From an uncultured bacterium (GTDB taxonomy: Bacteria; Actinomycetota; Thermoleophilia; Solirubrobacterales; 70-9), in contig CAIUSP010000018.1 in NCBI GenBank assembly GCA_903901855.1, positions 1-51,494 of the forward strand: DNA of 51,494 nucleotides, written 5' to 3'. Each line of letters begins with the position of its first letter. The stretch's first letter is position 1. Made by a program: the position numbers and the translations under genes. Under the pieces are notes generated by a model. The model searched no databases and had not been told where the DNA came from. It worked only from the letters and a program-made list of their open reading frames with translations. Below are positions 23,572-33,000 of the stretch, one piece after another.

Positions 23572-24315
23572 TCAGCTGCCTTTGTGTGCATGTTCGTTCG
23601 GTCCGAACCGCAGCGCGGGGACCCTCCAGATCGCCTCGAAGAAGATCGAGCGGCTCATCTTCGAGGCTCCCAGATCCCGATCTTTGAACACGATCGGTAC
23701 CTCGACCACATTCATGCCTGCACAAAGTGCTCGATAGGTCATCTCGACCTGGAATGCATACCCACGGGTCGCAACCTGATCGAGGTCGATTCGCGAGAGC
23801 GCCTCGCTGCGCCAAGCCTTGAAGCCACCGGTCAGGTCGCGAACTCCTACGCCGAGCACCATGCGGGCGTAGGTACTGCCTCCCCGACTGATCGCCCGCC
23901 TCATGGCACCCCAGTTCTCCACGCCTCCGCCGCGGACATAGCGCGAACCGATCGCGAGGTCGGCCTGCCGCGTGGCGGCAATCAACTCAGGGAGGTAAGC
24001 CGGGTCATGTGAGAAGTCGGCGTCCATTTGGACTACCGTCTCGGCGCCGCCTGCCAGAGCGTGGGCGAAGCCAGCAAGGTAGGCAGGCCCGATCCCCTCC
24101 TTCCCTGCCCGATGGATCACCCCCAGATCTCCGCGTTCCGCTGCCAGACGGTCGGCGATCTCACCGGTGCCGTCGGGGGAGTTGTCGTCGACTACGAGGA
24201 TGTGATGGGCAGCCGGGAGACGCTCCGCGATCGCCAGGACGATCTTCTCGAGGTTCTCCGCCTCGTCGTAGGTCGGCAGCACTACCCAGACACCGGATGG
24301 TTCTTGATTGACCAC
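23572..24315 (-). CDS. Polyprenol-phosphate mannosyltransferase (Dpm1/Ppm1-like GT2)
   Basis: Family 2 glycosyltransferase of 247 residues, cytoplasmic and membrane-associated, that would move mannose from GDP-mannose to polyprenyl phosphate. Motifs are VVLPTYDEAENLEKIV, VVDDNSPDGTGEIAD for the nucleotide, QMDADFSHDPAYLPEL with the metal-binding DAD, the GSRYVRGGGVENW loop and LTGGFKAWRSEAL. These match the short, soluble dolichol-phosphate mannose synthase type without a C-terminal membrane domain. Start is GTG 24315, with TAGGAT ending 6 bases upstream. It is divergent from polX with a 63-base gap. Confidence 0.88.
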   Translation of the reverse strand: MVNQEPSGVWVVLPTYDEAENLEKIVLAIAERLPAAHHILVVDDNSPDGTGEIADRLAAERGDLGVIHRAGKEGIGPAYLAGFAHALAGGAETVVQMDADFSHDPAYLPELIAATRQADLAIGSRYVRGGGVENWGAMRRAISRGGSTYARMVLGVGVRDLTGGFKAWRSEALSRIDLDQVATRGYAFQVEMTYRALCAGMNVVEVPIVFKDRDLGASKMSRSIFFEAIWRVPALRFGPNEHAHKGS

Positions 24316-24321
24316 GGCGCG

Positions 24322-24327
24322 ATCCTA
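24322..24327 (-). promoter_or_regulatory. Leaderless -10 box for the GT2 gene
   Basis: TAGGAT ends 6 bases before GTG 24315. Confidence 0.55.
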
Positions 24328-24342
24328 CCCGCCGCAGCACCC

Positions 24343-24371
24343 CTGACCCCGGGTGGAGGCGTCGGTAGCGT
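24343..24371 (+). promoter_or_regulatory. Promoter for polX with -35 and leaderless -10
   Basis: CTGACC (24343-24348), 17-base spacer, TAGCGT (24366-24371), ending 7 bases before GTG 24379. One of the few leaderless promoters here with a plausible -35 box. Confidence 0.55.
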
Positions 24372-24378
24372 TCGGCTG

Positions 24379-26124
24379 GTGACGAATGCCGAGATAGCCG
24401 AAGCCCTGCGGGAACTCGGGATCCTCTACGAGCTCGACGGAGCTGATCGGTACCGGATCCTGGCCTACGAGAACGCCGCGAAAACGGTCTCGGAGTGGCC
24501 TCAGTCCCTCGAGCAGATGTCCCATGAGGGGCGGTTGCAGGAGCTTCCCGGTGTCGGTAAGACCCTCGCCGAGAAAATCACGGCTCTCGTCGAGACCGGG
24601 ACCATCCCGGCGGCGGACGAGCTGAAGAAGAGGATCCCCGAGGGACTGGTCCAGGTGACGCGGGTTCCCGGGCTTGGATCGAAGACCGCCAGCAGGCTGC
24701 ATACCGAACTGGGAGTGGAGGACCTCGACGGACTTCGGGCAGCGGCGGAGCAGGGTCAGATCCGGGAGTTGAAAGGCCTCGGGGAGAAGGTCGAGAACAA
24801 CATCCTCGAGGGACTCGACTCGATGGAGAAGAACTCTGGCGATGCGGGCGGGCGGGTCCTTCTCTCCAAGGTCCTGCCCCTCGCGGAGCAGCTGATCGAA
24901 GACCTCTCCGCGGTCGACGGCTGCAAGAGGATCGAGCCTGGGGGATCCGTGAGGCGCTGGGCCGATACCTGCCATGACCTCGATCTGGTCGCCGCCTCAG
25001 ATGATCCCGAAGCCCTGATCGAGGCATTCACCTCGCATCCGCTGGTCTCCAAAGTCGATTCCAGCGGAGAGGCAGGAGCGAGCGTCACCACCAATAGCGG
25101 CATCCAGATCGACTTGCGGCTCACCGGGCCAGAGACATACGGGAATCTGCTCCAACACTTCACTGGATCGATGGAGCACAACGTGGAACTCCGCGAACGG
25201 GCTCAGGACCGCGGTCTGTCGGTAAGCGAGCACGGTGTGACGGAGGTCGGGAAGCGTAAACGTGTCCACCGATTCGATGACGAGCACGGCGTCTACGAAC
25301 TCCTCGGCCTCGAATACATCGAGCCCGAACTGCGTGAGGGGCGGGGCGAAATCGAGGCCGCCGAGGCGGGCAATCTCCCGGCGCTGGTCGAGTTGGGACA
25401 GATCCGTGGAGAGCTGCACAGCCACACGACCCTCTCTGACGGGAAGAACGGACTCGCCGAGATGGCCAAGGCAGCGAAGGAACTCGGCTACTCGTATCTC
25501 GCGATCACCGATCACTCCGCATCACACGGATTCGGCAACAACGTCGACGAGAAGGCATTGCGTAAGAGGATCTCGGAGATCAAGCGCTTCAATACCAAAG
25601 CGCCGAAGGGGTTCCGGCTGCTCAGCGGCTCGGAAGTGAACATCCTCCCCGACGGCTCGCTCGACTACTCAGACGAGTTGCTCTCTGACCTCGACTGGGT
25701 GATCGCGAGCGTCCATACCTCTTTCGGAAAGGGAGAGAAGGCGATGACCGACCGGATCATCGCCGCCTGTGAGCATCCGTGGGTGGATTGCATCGGCCAT
25801 TTGACGGGAAGGCTGCTCTTGGACAGGGAGCCTTATCCGCTCGATATCGAGGCAGTGGTAGAGGCTGCGGCCCGAACCGGAACGATGCTGGAGATAAACG
25901 GCAACCCGAAGCGGCGTGACCTCTCCGACCGCCACGCCAGGTTGGCCTCCGAGGCCGGGGTGAAGATCGTCCTCACCACCGATGCGCATTCCACCGAGGG
26001 GTTCGAGTTCATGCGCTACGCGGTTGCTACGGCAAGGCGGGGTTGGCTGGAGACGGCCGATGTGGCCAACACCCGGCCGTGGAGGTCATTCGCGCCATTG
26101 CGCAAGCGTCACCGCCGGGCTTGA
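24379..26124 (+). CDS. polX: DNA polymerase/3'-5' exonuclease PolX
   Basis: Bacterial family X repair polymerase with a C-terminal PHP nuclease domain, 581 residues, the usual length. Order: helix-hairpin-helix elements (LPGVGKTLAEKI, VPGLGSKTASRL, LKGLGEKVENNI), the nucleotidyltransferase motif PGGSVRRWADTCHDLDLV with two catalytic aspartates and the third in IQIDLRL, then PHP from about residue 345 with GELHSHTTLSDG, AITDHSASHG, SVHTSFG, CIGHLTG and LTTDAHST. The PHP metal histidines and aspartates are all present, so the exonuclease should be active. It works in gap filling and end processing in base excision repair. GTG 24379 is chosen from the TAGCGT box. It overlaps the convergent membrane-protein gene by 16 bases. 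Confidence 0.95.
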   Translation: MTNAEIAEALRELGILYELDGADRYRILAYENAAKTVSEWPQSLEQMSHEGRLQELPGVGKTLAEKITALVETGTIPAADELKKRIPEGLVQVTRVPGLGSKTASRLHTELGVEDLDGLRAAAEQGQIRELKGLGEKVENNILEGLDSMEKNSGDAGGRVLLSKVLPLAEQLIEDLSAVDGCKRIEPGGSVRRWADTCHDLDLVAASDDPEALIEAFTSHPLVSKVDSSGEAGASVTTNSGIQIDLRLTGPETYGNLLQHFTGSMEHNVELRERAQDRGLSVSEHGVTEVGKRKRVHRFDDEHGVYELLGLEYIEPELREGRGEIEAAEAGNLPALVELGQIRGELHSHTTLSDGKNGLAEMAKAAKELGYSYLAITDHSASHGFGNNVDEKALRKRISEIKRFNTKAPKGFRLLSGSEVNILPDGSLDYSDELLSDLDWVIASVHTSFGKGEKAMTDRIIAACEHPWVDCIGHLTGRLLLDREPYPLDIEAVVEAAARTGTMLEINGNPKRRDLSDRHARLASEAGVKIVLTTDAHSTEGFEFMRYAVATARRGWLETADVANTRPWRSFAPLRKRHRRA

Positions 26125-26633
26125 CCGGCCGGTTGTCCGGTCTTGAGACCCGGCGAGCGGACGAGACTGACCGGTTCGAAGGTAGACCCCGGCTCTACGT
26201 AGAACCGGACTCCGTCGCGACCCTCTATCGCATGGACCGCCTTCTCTCTCCCGCGCCAGGTCATCGCCACTGCGATTCCGTAGCCAGCACCGATCGCAGC
26301 TACGCCGGGGAAGAAGATCCCCAGTACACCGGCGAAGAGGGCAAAGGCGAATATCGGCCAGAGTCGCGCCAACGCGACTCGGTCAGGCCGATCGGTTGGC
26401 AATTCCGTGCTCGTCCTCGACTTGGCGAGGAGCGGGCGCATCGCATCCGCCGCCCGTCGTGGCCTGCCGAGCATCAGCCCTGCAACCAGAGCCAGAGGCC
26501 ACCAGATCGAGCACACGAGCAGGGTGAGGCGGTCGTCGTCGGAGCCGGCCACGAGTATCGATACAGCCCCCAGTACGGAGGCAGCTGCCGCGGTGCTGAG
26601 GACCGTTCCCCTGATCAGATCGCAGAAGTACAA
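26109..26633 (-). CDS. Membrane protein of unknown function
   Basis: A 174-residue protein with four hydrophobic segments (VLSTAAAASVLGAVSILVAG, LLVCSIWWPLALVAGLMLG, LWPIFAFALFAGVLGIFF, and VAAIGAGYGIAVAMTW). A cytoplasmic loop rich in arginine lies between segments two and three, and the C-terminal tail contains RFYVEPGSTFEPV. I do not recognise the family. Start is TTG 26633, one base after the otsB stop (TGA-C-TTG), so translation is coupled to otsB. Tail-to-tail overlap with polX is 16 bases. Confidence 0.7.
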   Translation of the reverse strand: MYFCDLIRGTVLSTAAAASVLGAVSILVAGSDDDRLTLLVCSIWWPLALVAGLMLGRPRRAADAMRPLLAKSRTSTELPTDRPDRVALARLWPIFAFALFAGVLGIFFPGVAAIGAGYGIAVAMTWRGREKAVHAIEGRDGVRFYVEPGSTFEPVSLVRSPGLKTGQPAGQARR

Positions 26634-26634
26634 G

Positions 26635-27453
26635 TCAGCCGCCGATCCTGACGATCAGGTCCGCCACCTCGCCTGGCCCTGAGAGCTCGATGTCGGCGCG
26701 CTCAGCGAGGCCCAGATCCGAGGTCTCGCCGGAGAGAACCGCCACCTTGGTCGCCGAGCCGAGTTTCTGGCTCGCTACGAGCCCGTCCAGTGCCTCGAAC
26801 GCATCGAGGTCGGTGAGATCATCCCCGATGAAGATCGCCGACTCGATTACGGGGCGAGCCGTCAAGAGCGCGGTCACGGCGACACCCTTGTCGACGGCAA
26901 CGTCAGGGCGCAGTTCGAGCACCATCCTGCCGCTCCGTGGCTGCAGACCGGCTGTCCGCGCATCGCTGCCAACCCGCTCGATCCACTCGTTCAGCTCCTC
27001 CGTCGGTTCCGAGCCTCTCCAGTGCAGCGCGACGATCGGCCCCTTGTCCTCACTCCGGATTCCGAGAATCTCCATCTTCTCGACATCCAGTGTGGCCAGG
27101 AAATCGTGCGCATCGTCTTCGTGACCCGCCAGCAGGGGATCAGGGATTGCGACTTCCTCACCTGGTTCGAGCAGCTCCAGCCCGTGGTTTCCCGCGTAGA
27201 GCACAGTGTCCAGCCCGGTCAGTCGCCGGGCTTCGAGCGCCGGACGGCCCGTAACGACCGCACACAACCCGAGCCTCTCCGCGGCGACGGCAAGAGCTTC
27301 GACGGCAATTGGCGGGACCTCTACCTGTTCCGGACGTTCCACGATCGGAGCCAGGGTCCCGTCGAAGTCGCAGAGGAGGGCGAACTCATCAGGTCGCTCC
27401 AGGACCTCGCGGGACAGTTCCTCGAGCCGTCGGTCTGTCGAATCCTCGGACAC
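26635..27453 (-). CDS. otsB: Trehalose-6-phosphate phosphatase
   Basis: HAD-superfamily phosphatase of 272 residues releasing trehalose from trehalose-6-phosphate, the second step of the OtsA-OtsB route. Motif I LLCDFDGTLAPIVERP holds the nucleophile and acid/base aspartates (about residues 28-36), followed by VVTGR, the substrate-binding YAGNHGLELLEPG, VALHWRG, a VDKGVAV segment and the metal motif FIGDDLTDLDAFEAL. No otsA is nearby. Start is GTG 27453; AGAGGAC precedes it. The start codon faces tauE with only 20 bases between them, so the promoters overlap. Confidence 0.93.
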   Translation of the reverse strand: MSEDSTDRRLEELSREVLERPDEFALLCDFDGTLAPIVERPEQVEVPPIAVEALAVAAERLGLCAVVTGRPALEARRLTGLDTVLYAGNHGLELLEPGEEVAIPDPLLAGHEDDAHDFLATLDVEKMEILGIRSEDKGPIVALHWRGSEPTEELNEWIERVGSDARTAGLQPRSGRMVLELRPDVAVDKGVAVTALLTARPVIESAIFIGDDLTDLDAFEALDGLVASQKLGSATKVAVLSGETSDLGLAERADIELSGPGEVADLIVRIGG

Positions 27454-27459
27454 GTCCTC

Positions 27460-27465
27460 TAGTAT
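27460..27465 (+). promoter_or_regulatory. Leaderless -10 box for the split tauE pair
   Basis: TAGTAT ends 8 bases before GTG 27474. It shares the following ATCGCCCGTCG block with the ileS promoter, and lies inside the 20-base gap to the divergent otsB gene. Confidence 0.55.
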
Positions 27466-27473
27466 CGCCCGTC

Positions 27474-27830
27474 GTGCCCCGCTTTCTCCAGCTGGCAGTG
27501 ATCGGAACCGCCGCCGGCCTGTTCAGTGGCCTCTTCGGGGTGGGAGGAGGCACCATCATCGTGCCCCTCCTGATCGCCTGGCTTGCGTACGGAGAGCGTG
27601 AGGCGACCGGGACCAGCATGGTCTCGATCTTCGTGATCGCAGTCGCTGCGGTCGTGGTCCAGGCCCTCTACGGGAATGTCAGTTGGGTCGACGCAATCGT
27701 GATCGGCCTCGCAGGTACCGTCGGAGCGCTGCTCGGAACGGCTCTCCAGCAGCGGGTTCCGGAGAGGGTCGTAGCCGGGATGTTCTCGGTATTGCTGTTC
27801 GTGGTCGCCGTGCAGTTGGTGGTTTCGTGA
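27474..27830 (+). CDS. TauE/SafE-family half-transporter, N-terminal-type half
   Basis: A 118-residue membrane protein with four hydrophobic segments. It carries the family glycine motif GLFSGLFGVGGGTIIVPLL at the start, then REATGTSMVSIFVIA. Normal TauE/SafE transporters (sulfite, sulfoacetate and related anion export) are about 250 residues with two such halves in one chain. This is one half only. The second half is the next gene, which overlaps it by 4 bases (GTGA), so the two proteins are probably made in equal amounts and form a heterodimer. GTG 27474 is chosen from the TAGTAT box. Substrate unknown. Confidence 0.82.
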   Translation: MPRFLQLAVIGTAAGLFSGLFGVGGGTIIVPLLIAWLAYGEREATGTSMVSIFVIAVAAVVVQALYGNVSWVDAIVIGLAGTVGALLGTALQQRVPERVVAGMFSVLLFVVAVQLVVS

Positions 27831-28204
27831 CGGTCGTCGCACTGATCGCCTGCGGACTCGCAGCCGGGATCCTCGGTGGGATGCTGGGTGTCGGCGGCGG
27901 AATCATCTTCGTACCGGCGCTCGTCCTGATCGTCGGCCTCTCCCAAGTCGAGGCAGAAGCGACCTCGCTGCTCGCGATCATCCCCGTGGCAGTCGCCGCC
28001 GTCTGGCGACAGCGGGAGTACGGAAATGTCCGCATGAAGGAAGGGCTGCTGGTCGGAGTCCTTGCGATCGCCGGGGTGGCGGTCGGCGTCGTGATCGCCA
28101 ACGCGGTCAGCGGAGAGATCCTCAAGATCGCGTTCGCAGCATTGCTCGTGCTGGTCGCCATTCGGATGGCGATGCGGGCCCTGAGGCCTGCCACGACCGA
28201 CTAG
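27827..28204 (+). CDS. TauE/SafE-family half-transporter, second half
   Basis: A 125-residue membrane protein with four hydrophobic segments and the same motif as its partner (GILGGMLGVGGGIIFVPALVL), followed by VEAEATSLLAIIPVAVAAVW and the GNVRMKEGLLVGVLAIAG segment. It starts at GTG 27827 inside the previous stop codon. The frame runs open upstream within the first half-gene, but that part is arginine-rich shadow sequence without membrane character. Its stop overlaps the convergent YhaM-like gene through the palindrome CTAG. It should form the second half of a split anion exporter. Confidence 0.82.
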   Translation: MTVVALIACGLAAGILGGMLGVGGGIIFVPALVLIVGLSQVEAEATSLLAIIPVAVAAVWRQREYGNVRMKEGLLVGVLAIAGVAVGVVIANAVSGEILKIAFAALLVLVAIRMAMRALRPATTD

Positions 28205-29157
28205 TCGTTCACTCCGATACCTCGCTCGAGCGCTCCCTTCACCCCCGCATCGAGCGCATTGAGTCGGTACAGCGCAAGCGCCTCGGGCGAGCCGAAACCC
28301 TTGCCGCGTCCCGCCTGCGGAGGTTCCCCGTGATGAGAGATGACGCAGTTGATCAGTGCGGCCCGGCGTTCCGGCGCCAGATGCGAGCCCGCAGCACCGA
28401 TCATCTCGGCTCCGATCGTGAGGTGCCCGACTAGCCGGCCTTCATCTGTGAGGCCGAAGTCGGCACCGTAGGTGAACTCCCTGACTTTCCCGACATCGTG
28501 GAGGAGAGCGGCCGCCATCAGCAGGTCGCTGTCCAGTCGAGGATGCAGTTGACAGGTCTCCAGGGTGAGCGTTCCGACCGCGACCGTGTGCTCGAGCAGG
28601 CCGCCGAGATAGGAGTGATGTCCCGCTCGGGTGCAGGGGGCCCGCCTGAATGCCTCGGCAACGTCCTTACGGGCGAACAGCAGATCCTCGACCACCCTCC
28701 TGAGGGGCTCGTCGTAGATCTCCCGGCTCAGGTGCTCGAGGAAGCCATCGAGTTCTTCCCGACTCCGGTACGCGGCCGGGAGGAAGCTCTCGGGATCGGC
28801 CTCTTCGGGTGCGAGTGTCCTGATGTCGGTCAACTCCACCACCAACTCTCCGCGGAAGCGCTCGACCCTTCCGGCCACCCGAACCGGGTCTCCTTCCGAG
28901 AACTTCGCAGAGAGGACGTCGGCGCGGTCGAACGCCCGGGCCTTGATCGAACCGGTCCTGTCCTTCAACTCGACCGAGAGGTATGAGGATCCGTTGCGGG
29001 CCGTCAGTCGATCCTTCCGCCCGCAGGCGAAATCGCCTCTCAGCGTCTGCCCGGGCCGGAGTTCCGAAATGGTCGGACCGGCGACCACCACATCGGATCC
29101 ATCGGCTCTCTCCTCCTTGCCGGCTTGTTCGGGCTCGGGTGCGGTGTGCGCGCTCAT
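28201..29157 (-). CDS. YhaM-like 3'-5' exoribonuclease (OB fold + HD domain)
   Basis: A 318-residue protein with two domains. Residues 25-120 form an OB-fold (YLSVELKDRTGSIKARAFD, DPVRVAGRVERFRGELVVEL) that should bind single-stranded nucleic acid. Residues 160-310 are an HD metal-phosphohydrolase domain with HHSYLGGLLEHTVAVG, the LMAAALLHDVGKVREF HD motif, GHLTIGAEMI and INCVISHHGE. That is the architecture of YhaM/CbfI 3'-5' exonucleases, which trim RNA or DNA ends. An N-terminal 20-residue acidic stretch is probably disordered. The ATG overlaps no neighbour; no clear leaderless box or ribosome site is seen. Confidence 0.87.
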   Translation of the reverse strand: MSAHTAPEPEQAGKEERADGSDVVVAGPTISELRPGQTLRGDFACGRKDRLTARNGSSYLSVELKDRTGSIKARAFDRADVLSAKFSEGDPVRVAGRVERFRGELVVELTDIRTLAPEEADPESFLPAAYRSREELDGFLEHLSREIYDEPLRRVVEDLLFARKDVAEAFRRAPCTRAGHHSYLGGLLEHTVAVGTLTLETCQLHPRLDSDLLMAAALLHDVGKVREFTYGADFGLTDEGRLVGHLTIGAEMIGAAGSHLAPERRAALINCVISHHGEPPQAGRGKGFGSPEALALYRLNALDAGVKGALERGIGVND

Positions 29158-29203
29158 CAGTCGATCTTTTCGCCTCAGTCGGACGCACGGCTGCCCGCTG
29201 GTC

Positions 29204-29209
29204 TACGCT
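29204..29209 (+). promoter_or_regulatory. Leaderless -10 box for the PAC2 gene
   Basis: TACGCT ends 7 bases before ATG 29217, in the 59-base divergent gap to the YhaM-like gene. Confidence 0.5.
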
Positions 29210-29216
29210 CGTCCAG

Positions 29217-30083
29217 ATGGATTCGATCGCTTGGGAAAACGATCCGCCCGATCTGCGGTCCCCGATCCTGGTCGGGGCATTCGCCGGGTGGAACGATGCC
29301 GCTGGTGCGGCGACGACCGTCGTCACGACCATCGCCGAGACGATGGACGCCGAATTGATCGCCCAGATCGACCCTGAAGAGTTCTTCGACTTCCAGGCCA
29401 ATCGCCCCACCATCACCCTCACCGAGGGGAGCAAGAGGGAGATCGAGTGGCCGGGGAACATCCTGCTCGCGGTTTCGACCCCCAATGCCGAGAGGGATCT
29501 GGTCCTCCTCGTCGGCACCGAACCAAATCTCCGGTGGCGCACCTTCTCCGAGACCCTGGCCGAGGCAGCCGACTCCCTCGGAGTCGAGATGATCGTGACT
29601 CTTGGCTCTCTCGTCGCCGATGTGGCTCACACCCTTCCCGTACCGATCACCGGTTTCGCATCGGATGAGTCCCTGGCTCGTGAACTCGATCTGGAACGGT
29701 CCAACTACGAGGGCCCGGTCGGCATCACGGGGGTGTTGCATGACGCCTGCTCACGTCGAGACCTGCCCTCGGCGAGCCTCTGGGCAGCCGTTCCACACTA
29801 CGCAGCCGCCGTTCCCAATCCGAAAGCTTCGCTCGCGCTCCTGCGCAGACTCGAGGGCTTGACCGGCGTGGCGCTCGACGGTGCTGATCTCGAGGAGGAG
29901 TCCTCCTCCTACGAGGATCAAGTCAGCAATGCCGTCGCGGCAAACCCCGAGATAGCGGAGATGGTCTCGAGGCTCGAGGAGGAGCAGTCGGAGAGGCTCG
30001 ATCAGGGTTCCGAACTTCCTTCCGGAGAGGCGATCGCGGAGGAGTTCGAGCGGTTCCTGCGTCAGCAGGGAGATGGTCGCTAG
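29217..30083 (+). CDS. PAC2-family protein
   Basis: A 288-residue soluble protein of the PAC2 (proteasome assembly chaperone-like) family, widespread in actinobacteria and archaea. Diagnostic pieces are PILVGAFAGWNDAAGAATTVV at the N-terminus, IDPEEFFDFQANRPTI, LLVGTEPNLRW, MIVTLGSLVADVAHTLPVPI and ASLWAAVPHYAAAVPNPKAS. The C-terminal 60 residues are acidic and helical. Biochemical function is not established; a link to the proteasome or ATP-grasp ligases is discussed for the family. No proteasome subunit genes are in the window, though pafBC, often beside them in actinobacteria, lies 20 kb away. Its stop overlaps the convergent nuclease gene by 4 bases. Confidence 0.85.
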   Translation: MDSIAWENDPPDLRSPILVGAFAGWNDAAGAATTVVTTIAETMDAELIAQIDPEEFFDFQANRPTITLTEGSKREIEWPGNILLAVSTPNAERDLVLLVGTEPNLRWRTFSETLAEAADSLGVEMIVTLGSLVADVAHTLPVPITGFASDESLARELDLERSNYEGPVGITGVLHDACSRRDLPSASLWAAVPHYAAAVPNPKASLALLRRLEGLTGVALDGADLEEESSSYEDQVSNAVAANPEIAEMVSRLEEEQSERLDQGSELPSGEAIAEEFERFLRQQGDGR

Positions 30084-33000
30084 GCGGCCTCGTTCCGGCC
30101 CTCGGAGGCCGGGCAGATCAACTTGAAGTCGCACCAGTTGCAGATGGTCGGCGACGGTCGTGGTTCGAAGTCCTGACTGGCGATCCCCTCTCCAACTTCG
30201 TGGGTGAGCGCCTCGATCCGCTCCCGCTCGTCCCCGCTCTCATCGACCGCGACCTTCTCGTCGGCAAGCACGTACCAGAAGCTCCCCCTGGTGGGCTCCT
30301 CTATGCCCCACGACTCCTTGGCGGCTATCTGGTAGATCGCGAGCTGAACGTCGTTCCGAAGATCCTTGGCTGCCTTGGGATCGCCGGTTTTGTAGTCGAT
30401 CAGCTCGAATCCCCCTTCGGGCAGGGCATCCACCCGGTCGACCCGACCCCGGAGGTGATGCGGTCCGATGGTGAAGTCGAAACCCTTCTCCAGCCAGCGC
30501 GGCGTCGCCTCCAGCCGGGTTGACCTCTCGTAGTAGCGCTTGAGAGCCTCCACGGCCCGGTCGTGGAACTGGATCTCGTCGTCGCTCTCGCCGAATCCTC
30601 CCTTGCGCCAGGCTTCGACGAAGAGTGCCATCAGCCTCTCCCGGGTTTGCTGACTTTCAGGGTCGTGATACCGCTCGAGGACCTGATGGATGGCGATGCC
30701 GACCCTCTGGTTGACGGTCTGCTGCTGCGGAATCCCGAATACCCTGGCGAACTTGTACTTGAGTGGACAGGTGCGGTACAGGTCGATATCTGTCGCTGAG
30801 AGCGCCATGCCCTGACCCTTGCGGGGCAGGAAGGCTTCGAGAGAGGGTTCGTCCCGCTCCGCGACTAGTTCACCACTGCGCTCCCTCTCTGCCTCTCCGG
30901 CAAGGATGAACTCGTCGAGTTTCGATTCCCCCAGCGCCTCTGACTGACCCACAGAGAGGTCGTGGGAGAGCAACTGATTGACGTGCTCGAGCGCCTCGTC
31001 CAGTGGCTCCTCGTCCCGCTTCTGGATCAGGGCAGCGAGTTTGATCGATTCGAGGAATCTCGCGACGGCCGCGTGGATGTCCATATGCGCATCGAGACGC
31101 GGGTCTCCCAGTCCGCCACCCGCCCTCCACGCTCCTTCGAGCGCCTCCTCCTGGATCATCCTGTACGCAGCGTGGAGACCCTCTGCCGGGCCGAATATCT
31201 CCTCGACTTGACGATCCTCGGTGGCCTTCAGGGTCGCTCTGGCTCTCTCGAAGGCGGGGGCGGGTCCGGCGCGCTCGCCGGTGGAGTCGGTCTTGGGTCT
31301 GCTCAGGATGAGCCGCTCTCTGGCTCTGGTCATCGCCGAGTACAGGCCGAGCCGGGCAGTCTCCTCGGCCGGCCGCCGGCGCGCCGCCAGTTCGACCGGC
31401 AGTTGCGCTGCGGGTCTCTCCCCGGAGAGTGCGCCTGCCTTCAGTCCGAGCACGAACACGGCTTCGAACTCGTTCCCCTTGAAGCGATCCAGACGCCCGA
31501 CCTGAACGGTGTCCGGACTCTGTGGCCAGCGGTCATCGGAGAACGGGAGATCGGCCTCCGAGACGGTGATCAGGTGGTTGACGAAAGACCTGTTCGATCC
31601 CGTCGGATGTCGCCGCGCCCACGCCGTCGCGAACTCGTCGAGTCGGGAGAGTTCCCGCAGGCGCTCGACGGTGTCCGTCGTTGCCCCGTAGAGGCGCTCC
31701 CGCCTCAGTCCGATGCGCTCGATCAGCCGACGAACGAAGACGTCGGGGGTCATGGCCTCCATCGCTTTGGACGCCGCCGCGTAGAGGCCCAAGAACTCGC
31801 GTATGCGCTCGCGGGCATCCTGCGGGAGCTGAGGACTCTCCAATGCCGCCTCGCTCGCCGAAACCATGTCGAGCTTCCTGCGGCGCGCGATAGAAGTACA
31901 GCTGGCCACATCCACGGACCGGAGTTCGATCGGAGCCCGCCCCAGTACCCGTACGGCCGCCGGGCCGTCGGTCGGGTCGGCCAGGAGGCGCAGCCACGCG
32001 ATCGCGTCACGCACCTTCGCCCGGCTGAGGAATCCCCGCCCCTCGATCGATCTGAACGGAATATGGCGCTCGGTCAGAGCAGCCGCAATCTCTCGTTCTG
32101 CCCGTGTATCCGCGAGCGCCACACAGATCTCACCACCGGGGACGCCGTTCGAGAGCATCGTTTCGATCTCTCTCGCCGCTGCCTGCGCCTCCGCCCGTTC
32201 GTTCTCGCAAACCCAGAAGTCGACGGCTCCGCTGCCGGAATCGCCCTCGCCCTCGATCTGACCCTGCTCCACATCTGCAGCCGCGAGGGCGGTCATGGAG
32301 ATCCTCTCATCGTGTCGATGGCAGCCCTCGAGGGTGACCTCCTCGAGTCCATCGATCGCTCGACGGGCCCACTCGATACCGATCCCTCCGTCGGACCCCG
32401 CGATCAGATCGCAGGCCAGCGCGGTCGTGGCAGCGCGTTTGGCGAGGGCACCAACCAGCTGGAGCTCAGCGGCGGAGAGGATCTCGAGCTCGTCTACGAC
32501 CAGCGCAGGGTGCCTCTCGGCGATCGCCGTTGCGGCGCTCGGATGTTCGGCCAGAAAGGCAGTGAGTGCGAGGATCGCTTCCCCTCCATCGATCCCTCCT
32601 GCTTCCCTGACCAGCCGATCGTGTGTCTCGAAGAGTTCGGCGAATTCGAGTTCCCGTTCGGCCAGATCCAGATCGGCCTGATTCTCTGCCGCCCGTTCCT
32701 TCGCAACCGCCCAGGACCTGAAGCCGGTCGAGTCGGTTCCTGCGTCTTTCAGCGCATCGATCCGGGTTACGATCCTCGCCAGCAGCCCCCCCGGGTTCCC
32801 CCGGATCTCATGGAGTCGCAGGGGGAGTTGGTCGAATTCGTCGAGCATCAGCGCGACCCGCTCACCCGGGCCGAGGAGGTCGAAGAAGGCGTCGGAGCCA
32901 ACCAGTTCTCCGTGGGCGGCGAGAAGCCTCGCAGCCGCCTCACGCACGGGCAGACATTCGATCGGCTCGAAGCCCTGATCGCTGATTCGCGCCTCGGCTC

